Shown: piece after piece, positions 11,061 to 20,459 of the stretch
Layout: the number at the start of each line of letters is the position of its first letter
Position numbering within the stretch: the first letter of the stretch is position 1
NCBI RefSeq assembly: GCF_015594625.1
Contig: NZ_JADNRQ010000001.1
Span: 1 to 64,000, forward strand
DNA: 64,000 nucleotides
From: Desulfallas sp. Bu1-1
GTDB taxonomy: Bacteria; Bacillota; Desulfotomaculia; Desulfotomaculales; Desulfallaceae
Reading direction: 5' to 3'
Made by a program: the position numbers and the translations under genes
Notes under the pieces: model-generated
Database searches by the model: none
Seen by the model: only the letters and a program-made list of their open reading frames with translations
Told to the model about the DNA's origin: nothing

Positions 11061-11677
11061 ATTACATTGAAAAAACCGGTAGAACAGTGGATGAGGCGGT
11101 TGAAAGCGCGTTAAAAGAGATGAATTTAACCAGGGATCAAGTGGAAGTTGAAGTATTGGAGGAGCCCACCAAGGGGTTGTTCGGAATATTGGGAGGCAAG
11201 CCCGCACGGGTTCGGGTGATGAAAAAGGACAGTCCATCGGAAAGGGCCAGGGAGTTGCTGGAAAAAGTTATGCAAACCATGAACCTGAACGTGGATATTG
11301 AAGTGAATGAAAAAAATGAAAAGATACTGATTAATATTAACGGGCCCGATTTGGGAATACTGATAGGCAGACGGGGGGAAACGCTGGACGCGCTGCAGTA
11401 CCTTGTTAATTTGTCTTCCAATAAAAACATGGAAAAAAGAAAAAGGATATTAATCGATATTGAAGGCTACCGCAAGCGGCGTGAGGAAACGTTAAAAAAG
11501 TTGGCCTACAAGTTGGCCGACAAAGCCAGGCAGCGCGGTCGCAATGTGGTGCTGGAACCGATGAACTCGATGGAAAGAAGAATTATCCATACCGCTTTGC
11601 AGGACAGGGAAGATATTTATACCTTTAGTGAGGGAGAAGAACCATACAGAAAAATAATCATTGCTCCCAAAAAATAG
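11057..11677 (+). CDS. khpB: Jag/KhpB family RNA-binding protein
   Basis: This 206-residue protein has the three-part Jag layout: an N-terminal Jag domain (YIEKTGRTVDEAVESAL, with the GLFGILGGKPARV motif), a KH domain containing GILIGRRGETLDALQYL, and a C-terminal R3H domain ending around MERRIIHTAL. KhpB forms an RNA-binding complex with KhpA and affects cell division and wall synthesis in other Bacillota. The GTG start overlaps the yidC stop, and a terminator follows. Confidence 0.95.
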   Translation: MNYIEKTGRTVDEAVESALKEMNLTRDQVEVEVLEEPTKGLFGILGGKPARVRVMKKDSPSERARELLEKVMQTMNLNVDIEVNEKNEKILININGPDLGILIGRRGETLDALQYLVNLSSNKNMEKRKRILIDIEGYRKRREETLKKLAYKLADKARQRGRNVVLEPMNSMERRIIHTALQDREDIYTFSEGEEPYRKIIIAPKK

Positions 11678-11687
11678 AGTAAAATAA

Positions 11688-11715
11688 GCCCAGCCGGAAA
11701 AAGGCTGGGTTTTTT
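11688..11715 (+). terminator. Terminator after khpB
   Basis: GCCCAGCC (11688-11695) pairs with GGCTGGG (11703-11709), followed by six T residues. Confidence 0.85.
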
Positions 11716-11734
11716 AAAAATATGGAGGTAGCAT

Positions 11735-13117
11735 ATGATTGGTGACACCATAGCCGCCATCTCCACACCCCTGGGTGAAGGCGGTATCGGTATTGTCCGG
11801 GTTAGTGGACCGCAAGCGATTTCGATTGCGGAAAAAATATTTCAACCTTATAAACAGCGCGACTTAAAAAAAGATAACTTCCGGTTGATCTACGGGTATG
11901 TTCACGACCCGGAGGATAATGAAATTATAGATGAGGTTTTATTGGGCGTGATGCGGGCGCCCCATACATACACCAGGGAGGATGTGGTGGAGATAAACTG
12001 TCACGGCGGCATATTGCCGCTGCGAAAAACGTTGGAACTTGTTCTTTCCCTTGGGGCGCGTCTGGCCGAACCAGGTGAATTCACCAAGCGGGCATTTTTA
12101 AACGGCAGACTGGACATGGCTCAGGCCGAGGCCATTATCGATATTATCAGGGCTACCACCGATGATGCACTGCGCTTGGCCGTGGGGCAACTCAAGGGGG
12201 GGTTGTCCAAAAAAATTAATGCCATCCAACAGGAGTTGTTGCAAATCACTGCTTTGATTGAAGCCAGCATCGACTTTCCGGAAGATGATGTGGATGCATA
12301 TGATGTGGAAGATATTTATAACCGGGTGGAATCAATCAGGCAGGAAATTGAGAAAATGCTGGCGGGTGCGGAAACGGGAAAAATATACCGGGAAGGTCTG
12401 AAAACCGTTATTGCCGGCAAGCCGAACGTCGGTAAATCGTCTTTGCTAAATGTATTACTGAGGGAAAAAAGGGCCATTGTTACCGATATACCCGGCACCA
12501 CCAGGGATATTATTGAAGAAGTGTTGAATATCAACGGTATACCGTTAAGGATTATAGATACCGCAGGAATCAGGGAGACGGAGGACGTTATTGAAAAAAT
12601 AGGCGTACAGAAAACCAGGGAAAGCATTGATCAGGCTGACCTGGTGCTGCTGGTTTTTGATGCGGAGACGGGTTTCAGTAATGAAGACGAGGAAATAATA
12701 GATCTGGTTAAGCAAAAAAAAGGAATTAAAATATTAAATAAAATCGATCTTAAACACCCTACGGATTTAAAAAACAAGCTTAGCGGGGTGTTGCCCGGTT
12801 GGCCACTGGTGGAAATATCTGCCACACAGGAAGCGGGAATAGATGATCTGGAAAAAGTAATATATGACCTTGTGACCCAAGGGCGGGTTGTGCCACGGGA
12901 TGGTACTCTGGTCAGTAACGTCAGACATAAAAACCAGCTTAAGAAAGCACTGGAAAACTTAAAAGAGGCGCAGGCGGCAATAAAATCCGGATTGGCCCTG
13001 GATTTGATAGCCGTGGACATCCGTGGCGCCTGGCAGGCGATTGGTGAAATCAACGGCACTGCTATAACGGAAAATATCGTGGATAAAATATTTGAAGAGT
13101 TTTGTATTGGAAAGTGA
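11735..13117 (+). CDS. mnmE: tRNA modification GTPase MnmE
   Basis: MnmE works with MnmG to modify U34 of certain tRNAs (5-carboxymethylaminomethyl group). The 460-residue protein starts MIGDTIAAISTPLGEGGIG and has an N-terminal folate-binding domain. The G domain carries GKPNVGKSSLLN, DIPGTTRD, DTAGIRE and NKID, and the C-terminal motif EEFCIGK includes the conserved cysteine. ATG start with GGAGG 6 nt upstream. It leads an operon with mnmG 9 nt downstream and rsmG. Confidence 0.98.
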   Translation: MIGDTIAAISTPLGEGGIGIVRVSGPQAISIAEKIFQPYKQRDLKKDNFRLIYGYVHDPEDNEIIDEVLLGVMRAPHTYTREDVVEINCHGGILPLRKTLELVLSLGARLAEPGEFTKRAFLNGRLDMAQAEAIIDIIRATTDDALRLAVGQLKGGLSKKINAIQQELLQITALIEASIDFPEDDVDAYDVEDIYNRVESIRQEIEKMLAGAETGKIYREGLKTVIAGKPNVGKSSLLNVLLREKRAIVTDIPGTTRDIIEEVLNINGIPLRIIDTAGIRETEDVIEKIGVQKTRESIDQADLVLLVFDAETGFSNEDEEIIDLVKQKKGIKILNKIDLKHPTDLKNKLSGVLPGWPLVEISATQEAGIDDLEKVIYDLVTQGRVVPRDGTLVSNVRHKNQLKKALENLKEAQAAIKSGLALDLIAVDIRGAWQAIGEINGTAITENIVDKIFEEFCIGK

Positions 13118-13126
13118 GGTGGAGAT

Positions 13127-15022
13127 ATGGAATATTTGGCTGGAAAATACGACATAGTGGTTGTGGGGGCCGGACATGCCGGTTGCGAGGCGGGGCTGGC
13201 AGCCGCCAGGATGGGTATGAAAACACTTGTTTTGACAATAAATATGGATAATATTGCTATGATGCCGTGCAATCCCGCCATGGGCGGACCGGCCAAAGGT
13301 CAGCTGATCAGGGAAATAGATGCGCTGGGCGGGGAGATCGGGCTTAATACGGACCGGTCGGCAATCCAGATGCGCATGTTGAACACCGCCAAGGGACCGG
13401 CTGTGCAGGCATTGCGTGCCCAGGCTGATAAAAAGATTTATCACGTGAACATGAAGTGGGTGCTGGAAAACCAGAAGAATCTTGATATCAAGCAGGTAAT
13501 GGTGGAGAAAATACTGGTGCGTGGTGACAGGGTTGTGGGAGTGGTGGGACAAACCGGTGCGGTTTTTGAAGCCGGAGCTGTAATCCTCACCACGGGCACC
13601 TATTTGAGGGGACGGATAGTAATCGGCAACCTGGCTTACTCGGGCGGTCCCAGCGGGTATTTTCCCTCAATAAATTTATCGGCAAGCCTCAAGGAATTGG
13701 GGTTTACCCTGGGTAGATTTAAAACAGGGACACCGGCCAGGGTAGATAGGAGAAGCATTGATTTTAACAAGATGACTATTCAGCCGGGAGATAAAAAATT
13801 ACTTAATTTCTCTTTTATTTCGGATGTAACGGACAGGGAACAGATCCCGTGCTGGCTTACCTATAGTAATGAAAAGACACATAAGATAATAAGGGAAAAT
13901 TTGCACCGTTCGCCTCTTTATAGTGGATTTATTGAGGGTGTAGGACCGAGGTACTGTCCTTCAATAGAAGATAAAGTCGTCAGGTTTGCCGACAGGCCGG
14001 CACATCAGGTATTTATCGAGCCTGAAGGGAGATGGACTAATGAAATGTATGTCCAGGGGATGTCCACAAGTCTTCCTGAGGATGTTCAAGTAGCCATGTT
14101 GAGAACATTGCCGGGGTTGGAGAATGTTGAAATTATTCGGCCCGGCTATGCCATTGAATATGATTATATCGACCCAAGCCAGCTTAAATTATCGCTGGAA
14201 ACAAAAGCGATCCACGGTTTGTTTACGGCTGGACAAATTAACGGTACTTCCGGTTACGAGGAAGCCGCGGCGCAAGGTATAATCGCAGGCATTAATGCTG
14301 TCATGTATTTAAAAGGGGAAGAGCCGTTTATTATTTCACGGTCGGAGGGATATATCGGGGTATTGATTGATGATCTGGTCACCAAGGGTGTTACCGAGCC
14401 TTATCGTCTTCTTACATCAAGGGCGGAATACCGTTTAATGTTGCGCCAGGATAATGCCGATTTAAGATTAACTGAACGCGGGTACCGGATCGGCCTGGTA
14501 ACCCCGGAACGCTATAAACGTTTTATCAGCAAGCGAAAAGCAATTGAAGCGGAGATTGAACGGCTTCAAAGTACCATGGTGGTAGTGAGCCCCGAAATGA
14601 ATGAAATTCTGAAGACAAAAGGATCGTCTCCAGTGCAGGGAAGTACAACATTGGCTAATTTATTAAAAAGACCTGAAATAGAATACGGTGACCTTTTAAA
14701 ATTACCCTTGGAGCACCCGCAGCTGGACGAGGAAGTCATGGAGGAAGTGGAAATACTGGTTAAATACGAAGGATATATCAAAAAGCAGGAGTCACAAATT
14801 AAAAAGTTTGAAAAGATGGAAGGAATGAAAATACCGCCCGATATTGATTATAAAAAGGTAAGAGGTTTGGCGGTCGAGGCAATGCAGAAACTAGAAAAAA
14901 TAAGACCTGTATCAATTGGACAGGCTTCGCGCATTTCCGGGGTCAACCCGGCGGATATTTCAGTATTACTGGTGTACCTGGAAAAGAACAGGCGCAATAT
15001 AGCAGGTGGAGATACCGGGTAA
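13127..15022 (+). CDS. mnmG: tRNA uridine-5-carboxymethylaminomethyl modification enzyme MnmG (GidA)
   Basis: This FAD-dependent partner of MnmE has 631 residues, the normal length. The N-terminal FAD-binding motif is [19 protein letters not shown]. Family signatures [28 protein letters not shown] (spanning about residues 45-72) and [14 protein letters not shown] are present, as is [18 protein letters not shown]. The stop codon overlaps the ATG of rsmG by one base, indicating coupled translation. Confidence 0.98.
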   Translation: MEYLAGKYDIVVVGAGHAGCEAGLAAARMGMKTLVLTINMDNIAMMPCNPAMGGPAKGQLIREIDALGGEIGLNTDRSAIQMRMLNTAKGPAVQALRAQADKKIYHVNMKWVLENQKNLDIKQVMVEKILVRGDRVVGVVGQTGAVFEAGAVILTTGTYLRGRIVIGNLAYSGGPSGYFPSINLSASLKELGFTLGRFKTGTPARVDRRSIDFNKMTIQPGDKKLLNFSFISDVTDREQIPCWLTYSNEKTHKIIRENLHRSPLYSGFIEGVGPRYCPSIEDKVVRFADRPAHQVFIEPEGRWTNEMYVQGMSTSLPEDVQVAMLRTLPGLENVEIIRPGYAIEYDYIDPSQLKLSLETKAIHGLFTAGQINGTSGYEEAAAQGIIAGINAVMYLKGEEPFIISRSEGYIGVLIDDLVTKGVTEPYRLLTSRAEYRLMLRQDNADLRLTERGYRIGLVTPERYKRFISKRKAIEAEIERLQSTMVVVSPEMNEILKTKGSSPVQGSTTLANLLKRPEIEYGDLLKLPLEHPQLDEEVMEEVEILVKYEGYIKKQESQIKKFEKMEGMKIPPDIDYKKVRGLAVEAMQKLEKIRPVSIGQASRISGVNPADISVLLVYLEKNRRNIAGGDTG

Positions 15023-15735
15023 TGAATATATTTAAACAAACCATAGTAACTGGCGCGGAAAAAATGGGATTGAACATTACGGAGGAAATGCTGGAACAGT
15101 TTGAGGAATACTCCCATCTGTTGCTGGAGGAAAATAAAAAATATAATTTAACTTCCATCACGAAACAGCAAGAAGTGGCGGAAAAGCATTTCCTGGATTC
15201 ATTAATGATCAGCAGGGAATTAAAATATTTTTTTAATATTTCCATGATTGACATCGGCAGCGGAGCTGGTTTTCCAGGTCTGCCGACAAAAATATACCGG
15301 CCGGATATTGAGGTTTTACTGGTTGACGCAGTTAGAAAAAAAGTTGATTTTATGAATAAAGTTATTACAAAGCTGAGTTTAAAAGGGGTTAACACAGTAC
15401 ACGCAAGGGCGGAAGACTTGGCCGGAAAAATCAGAGAAAGTTATGATGTCGCTGTCAGCAGGGCGGTAGCGGAGATGCGGGTACTGGTTGAATATACACT
15501 GCCATTTGTTAAGCCGGGTGGTGTTTTTATTGCTGCCAAAGGACCCGGCGTAACAGGAGAAATTATCTTGGCCCGGCATGCGATCAATGTACTGGGCGGT
15601 CAGGTGGAAAACATTAGGCATGATAAACTGCCGGTCAGCGGTGACCCCAGGGTCATCATCACCATCAGAAAAGTAAAAAATACGCCGAAAAAGTACCCGC
15701 GCAAGGCGGGTAAACCCAGGAAAAATCCGCTTTAA
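15022..15735 (+). CDS. rsmG: 16S rRNA (guanine-N7)-methyltransferase RsmG (GidB)
   Basis: This enzyme methylates G527 of 16S rRNA with S-adenosylmethionine; its loss gives low-level streptomycin resistance in several bacteria. The protein has 237 residues. The SAM-binding motif is IDIGSGAGFPGLP, preceded by LLLEENKKYNLTSI, and the VSRAVAEM segment follows. The C-terminus has a short basic tail rich in Lys, Arg and Pro. It is last in the mnmE-mnmG-rsmG operon and is followed by a terminator. Confidence 0.97.
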   Translation: MNIFKQTIVTGAEKMGLNITEEMLEQFEEYSHLLLEENKKYNLTSITKQQEVAEKHFLDSLMISRELKYFFNISMIDIGSGAGFPGLPTKIYRPDIEVLLVDAVRKKVDFMNKVITKLSLKGVNTVHARAEDLAGKIRESYDVAVSRAVAEMRVLVEYTLPFVKPGGVFIAAKGPGVTGEIILARHAINVLGGQVENIRHDKLPVSGDPRVIITIRKVKNTPKKYPRKAGKPRKNPL

Positions 15736-15842
15736 AAATTAAATTAACCTTTGCAATATGTAATTCATAAATTGAGGATCTATAGTCATGTGTGATGTAA
15801 ACAACCAATTAAACATAGAAGGATTCAATTATTAAAATAGGG

Positions 15843-15870
15843 CAGGGGGTGAGTGTATCCCTGTTTTTTT
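15843..15870 (+). terminator. Terminator after rsmG
   Basis: CAGGG (15843-15847) pairs with CCCTG (15859-15863), followed by seven T residues. The 106 bp between the rsmG stop and this hairpin show nothing else recognisable. Confidence 0.7.
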
Positions 15871-15951
15871 GTTGCAAATAAAAGGGAAGGAAGATTGGAT
15901 ATTGATGTGGAATAAAATTTATGGAAATACAGCCTCCGAGGGGTGCATAAA

Positions 15952-16713
15952 GTGGGTAAGATAATCGCAGTAGCCAACCAGAAGGGGGGTGTGGGCAAGA
16001 CAACAACAGCGGTAAACCTGGCGGCGTCGTTGGCTATGCTGGGGTGCGGTGTATTGCTTGTTGATATTGATCCGCAAGGGAATGCAACCAGTGGTTTGGG
16101 CGTTAATAAAGACGCACTGGAACAACATATATATGATTTAATACTTGGTAATGTGGACATTGAAGATATTATAATTCGAAACATCATCGAGAATCTTGAT
16201 TTAATTCCGTCATCTATCGAACTGGCGGGGGCGGAAATTGAACTGGTCGGTATGGAAAACAGGGAAGTACTAATTAAAAATATATTACGTAAACAAAAAG
16301 AAAATTACCAGTACATCATTATCGATTGCCCTCCTTCGCTGGGGTTGCTGACTGTCAACGCACTGGTAGCGGCGGATTCGGTTATTGTACCTTTACAGTG
16401 TGAGTATTATGCGCTGGAGGGACTTGGTCAACTAATGAACACAATTAATCTAGTTCAGCAAAGAATGAATAGAGATTTGGTGTTGGAAGGCGTTGTTTTA
16501 ACCATGTATGATGGGCGAACAAACTTATCCATTCAAGTTGTTGACGAAGTAAAAAAACATTTTAAAGATAAGGTATTTAGGAGTATTATACCCAGAAATG
16601 TCAGAATAAGCGAGGCGCCAAGCCACGGAAAACCAGTTATGTTATACGATCGCAGGTCCCGGGGGGCCGAACAATATCAAGAACTGGCGCGTGAGGTGAT
16701 GGGGATTGACTAA
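15952..16713 (+). CDS. soj: Chromosome partitioning ATPase ParA (Soj)
   Basis: This ParA-type ATPase acts with Spo0J/ParB in origin segregation and regulates DnaA in Bacillus. It begins MGKIIAVANQKGGVGKTTTA, with the deviant Walker A motif KGGVGKTT near residue 10, and includes IIIDCPPSLGLLT (Walker B region). Length is about 253 residues. A GTG at 15952 is preferred over GTG at 15943 because it fits the family N-terminus and has GAGG at suitable spacing. It overlaps the spo0J start by 8 nt. Confidence 0.97.
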   Translation: MGKIIAVANQKGGVGKTTTAVNLAASLAMLGCGVLLVDIDPQGNATSGLGVNKDALEQHIYDLILGNVDIEDIIIRNIIENLDLIPSSIELAGAEIELVGMENREVLIKNILRKQKENYQYIIIDCPPSLGLLTVNALVAADSVIVPLQCEYYALEGLGQLMNTINLVQQRMNRDLVLEGVVLTMYDGRTNLSIQVVDEVKKHFKDKVFRSIIPRNVRISEAPSHGKPVMLYDRRSRGAEQYQELAREVMGID

Positions 16714-17569
16714 AAGGAGAGGGTTGGGCAGGGGTTTATCCGCGCTTATACCGGTGCAAGAAAACGTTGAAAACGGCAATATGGAAAATGAGTTACAACA
16801 TATATCCTTAGACCAGATTAAACCAAATCCAAATCAACCCAGGCAAAAAATAGATGAAAAGGGTCTGGAAGAATTAATGGAATCAATAAAAACGCATGGG
16901 TTGATTCAGCCGATTATTGTCAGACCTAAAAATGATAAAAGTTACGAAATTATTGCCGGTGAAAGACGCTGGCAAGCATGCAAAAAATTAAATATGGATC
17001 GGGTGCCGGTAATAATAAGAAAATACAATGATCTTGAGGCTTCGGCCGCAGCATTGATCGAAAATATACAGCGAGAGGATTTAAACGCTGTAGAGGAAGC
17101 AAATGCCTATAAACAGTTAATGGACAGCTACGGTCTCACCCAGGAGGAATTATCGAACCGGGTGGGTAAAAGCAGGTCTTTTATCGCAAATATGATAAGA
17201 TTATTGACGCTACCACCGGAAATCAGGGAAATGCTGGCGGAGGGTGTGATATCTGCCGGTCACGCAAGAGCATTGGTGGCCCTGGAAGATAGCGAAACAC
17301 AAATAAAATTTACTTTAAAAATTATAAAACAACAGTTAAGCGTACGTAAAACTGAAGAAATGGTTAGAAAATATATTGAAGGTAAAGGTAAGGAAAGACA
17401 GAAAAAACAAACCGACCAGGAATGCTTGATTTGGGAAAGGGAACTTGCAGAAAGGCTTGGAAAAACTGTCAAGATTAAAAACAATTCCAAAGGTAGTGGT
17501 AAATTGATTATTGAATACAACAACCGAACAGAATTGATTCGTTTAATAAACAAACTAAAAATCAGTTAA
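16706..17569 (+). CDS. spo0J: Chromosome partitioning protein ParB (Spo0J)
   Basis: ParB binds parS, spreads along DNA as a CTP-dependent clamp and loads SMC. The 287-residue protein starts (TTG) with RRGLGRGLSALIP. It has the CTP-binding N-terminal region with QPRQKIDEKGLEELMESI and the GERRWQACKKL motif, then the helix-turn-helix segment around LTQEELSNRVGKSRSFIANMIRL. A perfect parS follows one base after its stop codon. Confidence 0.97.
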   Translation: MTKRRGLGRGLSALIPVQENVENGNMENELQHISLDQIKPNPNQPRQKIDEKGLEELMESIKTHGLIQPIIVRPKNDKSYEIIAGERRWQACKKLNMDRVPVIIRKYNDLEASAAALIENIQREDLNAVEEANAYKQLMDSYGLTQEELSNRVGKSRSFIANMIRLLTLPPEIREMLAEGVISAGHARALVALEDSETQIKFTLKIIKQQLSVRKTEEMVRKYIEGKGKERQKKQTDQECLIWERELAERLGKTVKIKNNSKGSGKLIIEYNNRTELIRLINKLKIS

Positions 17570-17570
17570 T

Positions 17571-17586
17571 TGTTTCACGTGAAACA
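17571..17586. promoter_or_regulatory. parS: parS centromere site
   Basis: The palindrome TGTTTCACGTGAAACA matches the Bacillota parS consensus at all 16 positions. It lies one base after spo0J and just before the ribosome site of the next gene. It marks the origin-proximal segregation site bound by ParB. Confidence 0.95.
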
Positions 17587-17605
17587 ATTGAATGGAGAAA
17601 TCTTT

Positions 17606-18298
17606 ATGACAGGAACAATTGTCAACGTGGTTGCCATTGGTTTGGGTGCTATAATCGGGGTAACACTTAAAAGAGGTATTTCGCCGGAGATAAAAAGTAC
17701 GGTAATGCAGGGAATTGCCTTGGCTGTATTTTTGGTGGGCGCTCAAATGTCCTTACAGGCAAGCCAGCTGCTGGTTGTAATAATCAGCCTGGCCCTGGGC
17801 GGAGTGTGCGGGGAATTATTAAAAATAGAATACAGATTGGAAAAATTGGGATTATGGCTGGAAAGCAAGATGGGCGGTGACGGGGGGGATGTTGCCCGGG
17901 CTTTTGTGACAACCAGCCTGGTTTACTGTGTCGGGGCCATGGCGGTTGTGGGTTCAATTGAAGATGGGTTAACCGGAAACCCGAACACCCTTCTGGCTAA
18001 ATCTCTTCTGGACGGCGTCAGTGCAATATTTTTTGCTTCCACCATGGGCATCGGGGTATTGTTTTCGGGATTGCCCGTGCTGGTTTATCAAGGAACTATT
18101 ACTTTGTTAGCCTCTACCCTGAAAGATATCTTAAACCCGTTTGTTATCAGCCAGTTAACTTCCACAGGTGGTTTGCTGATCATCGGCATTGCTGTAAATA
18201 TACTGGAGATTAAAAAAATAAAAGTTGGGAACCTGCTGCCGGCTGTAATCGTAGTGATACCTCTAGCTTACTTTGCCCAGAAATTAAATTTTATTTAA
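17606..18298 (+). CDS. DUF554 family integral membrane protein
   Basis: This is a hydrophobic protein of about 230 residues with roughly seven membrane segments. The N-terminus MTGTIVNVVAIGLGAIIGV and the middle GALAVVGSIEDGL-like segment (here GAMAVVGSIEDGLTGNP) are typical of the DUF554 (YdfK/YqgA) family, whose function is unknown. An ATG at 17606 with GGAGA 7 nt upstream is preferred; a longer reading would run across the parS site. It is followed by the 250-bp repeat and a terminator. Confidence 0.9.
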   Translation: MTGTIVNVVAIGLGAIIGVTLKRGISPEIKSTVMQGIALAVFLVGAQMSLQASQLLVVIISLALGGVCGELLKIEYRLEKLGLWLESKMGGDGGDVARAFVTTSLVYCVGAMAVVGSIEDGLTGNPNTLLAKSLLDGVSAIFFASTMGIGVLFSGLPVLVYQGTITLLASTLKDILNPFVISQLTSTGGLLIIGIAVNILEIKKIKVGNLLPAVIVVIPLAYFAQKLNFI

Positions 18299-18301
18299 CA
18301 T

Positions 18302-18550
18302 TGATTCAACTGCAAAAACACCACAGCGGCAGGCGATCCGGCGGATTTTTGGAGTGAGTGGAGCACTGGATGCGGTCCCTAGCCTGTCATATCCAAAGAG
18401 TCATGACCCCTTGGGGCGTGAAGAAGTAGTTAGGCAGTGAGTTGCAAGCGTTAACTACAAGCTTCACCGTCTTCAAAAGTAAAATTGTGAAACGAACGGA
18501 AAAAACCGCCGGAGCGCCAGATACAAGTAACGGTTTTTGCAGCGAAATCA
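18302..18550 (+). repeat. 250-bp structured repeat, copy A
   Basis: This 249-bp unit closely matches 49073-49322. It begins TGATTCAACTGCAAAAAC and ends GTTTTTGCAGCGAAATCA, so the ends are inverted repeats of about 18 bp with a few mismatches. Inside, GGCGATCCGGCGG (18332-18344) pairs with CCGCCGGAGCGCC (18506-18518) with one mismatch. TTTTT (18346-18350) can pair with AAAAA (18501-18505). A 34-nt block, 18351-18384, is identical in both copies. A central hairpin pairs GTAGTTA with TAACTAC. The unit could be a MITE-like mobile element, a structured RNA, or both. No open reading frame is convincing in it. Confidence 0.85.
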
Positions 18551-18567
18551 ATATTATAATCCACACG

Positions 18568-18596
18568 AATCCACGGGAAAGGGTGGATTATTTTTT
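18568..18596 (+). terminator. Terminator after copy A of the repeat
   Basis: AATCCAC (18568-18574) pairs with GTGGATT (18583-18589), followed by a T-rich run. It probably ends transcripts from the DUF554 gene. The rest of the 18597-18767 gap shows a possible weak TTGACA near 18686 and little else. Confidence 0.7.
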
Positions 18597-18767
18597 ATTA
18601 AGAAACACATGTTCTGGTATAGTTAAAACAGGGCGTATGTTTTTTACTAAATACCGTGGAAACAGGGGATTTAATATCATAAGTTTGACATAATAAATGT
18701 GGATATTAAATTGTATTAGTTATTGGCAATCTCTTTATAATTTAAGAATGCTGATACGGGGGTGAAG

Positions 18768-19673
18768 ATGTTGAACAAATACCGGGACCGTGCCGGGGCT
18801 GGCGATATCCTAGCGGAAAATTTGGCGGGAAAAAATATACAAAACGCAGTAGTGCTGGGCATCCCCCGGGGTGGTGTGGTTGTAGCCGCCAGGGTGGCCG
18901 GTAAACTCGGGTTGCCTTTGGATATTATCATTCCACGCAAGATTGGTTCACCCCTTAATCCGGAGGCGGCTATAGGCGCCGTAACACAGGACGGCACCAT
19001 ACTGGTTAATCATTATGCTGCATCGTTGCATCGATTGGATAAAGACCAGATTCAAAAACTGGCCGAAGAACAAATTGCCGAGATTAAACGCAGGATGATC
19101 AAATATCGCGGGCAGGCTGAGTACCCGGATTACCGGGGTAAAACGATAATTCTCGTCGATGACGGCATAGCCACCGGATTTACCGTAATGGCAGCCATCA
19201 GGTCAATTAAAAAAATGTTTTCACCACGGAAAATAATTTTGGCGGTGCCGGTGGCGCCCGCTGACACAATCAATAATTTTAAAGAAGAGGTTGACGATGT
19301 GGTATGCCCGCTGGTGCCGGAAGATTTTTATGCCGTGGGCCAGTTCTATCAAAACTTTGACCAGACGACGGATCAAGAAGTAATCGACCTTCTGCATAAA
19401 AGTGGGGACTTTAAAGAACAATTAAAGCAGGAGGTGTATAGTTTGAAAACAATAGCCCTTGATGACGATCTGGCAAGATTAAAAACCAATCTGGAGAAGG
19501 AAGGCTACAGGGTAGTGGAAAGCTCCATGGCCGAACAAGCCGATGCATTTGTTGTTTCGGGCCTGGAAAACAATTTTATGAATATGCAGGACATCAGAAC
19601 GCAAAAAAAAATAATTGACGCCAGCGGTAAAAGCATCCAAGAAATTATTGATGAGTTGCGGAATATCCCCTAA
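18768..19673 (+). CDS. Phosphoribosyltransferase fused to a YkuS (UPF0180) domain
   Basis: Residues 1 to about 215 are a phosphoribosyltransferase-like domain of the erythromycin-esterase-associated type, with VVLGIPRGGVVVAARVA and the PRPP loop IILVDDGIATGFTV. The last 75 residues (LDDDLARLKTNLEKEGYRVV ... IIDASGKSIQEIIDEL) resemble UPF0180/YkuS, normally a free small protein. An AGGAGG site (19429-19434) stands 8 nt before an in-frame TTG (19443), so the YkuS part may also be made separately. The start is ATG at 18768 or a nearby GTG/TTG. Substrate is unknown. It converges with yyaC across a shared terminator. Confidence 0.85.
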   Translation: MLNKYRDRAGAGDILAENLAGKNIQNAVVLGIPRGGVVVAARVAGKLGLPLDIIIPRKIGSPLNPEAAIGAVTQDGTILVNHYAASLHRLDKDQIQKLAEEQIAEIKRRMIKYRGQAEYPDYRGKTIILVDDGIATGFTVMAAIRSIKKMFSPRKIILAVPVAPADTINNFKEEVDDVVCPLVPEDFYAVGQFYQNFDQTTDQEVIDLLHKSGDFKEQLKQEVYSLKTIALDDDLARLKTNLEKEGYRVVESSMAEQADAFVVSGLENNFMNMQDIRTQKKIIDASGKSIQEIIDELRNIP

Positions 19674-19713
19674 ACCATATTGATGCAAAAGACGACATAT
19701 GAAAAATCAAGCG

Positions 19714-19752
19714 AAAAAAGCCCGGGTTTGGTTTAAACCGTCCGGGCTTTTT
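19714..19752. terminator. Bidirectional terminator between the fusion gene and yyaC
   Basis: GCCCGG (19720-19725) pairs with CCGGGC (19742-19747), with A6 on the left and T5 on the right, so it can stop transcription from both sides. It includes the yyaC stop codon. Confidence 0.85.
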
Positions 19753-20332
19753 CGTGCCGCATTTCATTGGCCACCTTTAACAATCCCTCGACAATGGTAT
19801 TGGCCATTTTCATTACGAGATTGAGGCGGGTGTTTTGGAGCACCAGGTATTCCATAAACCCACCAACGTTGACAATCCCCGTTATATACATATGTCCGAC
19901 CCGGGGAAGAGATTTGTTTACTCCTGCACCGGGCTGAAGAGAACCATCGCCGATGGTAATACAACCAACATTTTCAAGATTGCCAAGGCAGGCATCCAGG
20001 GCAATGATAAAAACATCATCATTGTTTTTGTGAATCTCATCCAGGCAATCCTGAAGGTTTCCGGCATGAACCGGGTGATCCAGCGTACCATAGATTTGAA
20101 ATAGTTGTTGTTGCTCGCAACTTAGCCGGGTACCGACCAACGGACCCAGGCAATCGCCTGTGGACCTGTCGGTACCGATGCAAAGTAAAATTACAGGACG
20201 GTTGTCGGGGATGTTATACCGAACCAGCATTTTCATAACGGCGTGATGTATTTTTTCTATGGCAAGCGGATCTTCCACGTGAATTCGGTTATTCTTCACA
20301 GTATTTAGATTAATTTGATTAAAAACAGCCAT
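19733..20332 (-). CDS. yyaC: Spore protease YyaC family
   Basis: This 199-residue protein matches the YyaC/DUF1256 family, a GPR-like fold found only in spore formers. Key segments are ILLCIGTDRSTGDCLGPLVG, FIIALDACLGN and GDGSLQPGAGVNKSLPRVG. ATG at 20332 is preferred because AAGGGG lies 8 nt upstream; a longer GTG reading adds three residues. In Bacillus yyaC is also near spo0J and is made in sporulating cells. It marks the organism as endospore-forming or recently so. Confidence 0.94.
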   Translation of the reverse strand: MAVFNQINLNTVKNNRIHVEDPLAIEKIHHAVMKMLVRYNIPDNRPVILLCIGTDRSTGDCLGPLVGTRLSCEQQQLFQIYGTLDHPVHAGNLQDCLDEIHKNNDDVFIIALDACLGNLENVGCITIGDGSLQPGAGVNKSLPRVGHMYITGIVNVGGFMEYLVLQNTRLNLVMKMANTIVEGLLKVANEMRHEKARTV

Positions 20333-20459
20333 TATTTTCACCCCTTAAAAACAAACAATTAATATATTTATTCCCTTAAACCAGGTACATTATTCCGGTT
20401 GTTGTAAAAAATCAGTTAATTGAAGCATACAATCAACTAAACGCTGGAGGTGATCGAAC

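Noticed and set aside
15794-15830. 15-codon frame after a GAGG between rsmG and soj
   Set aside because: Very short, weak spacing, no neighbour linkage; likely chance.
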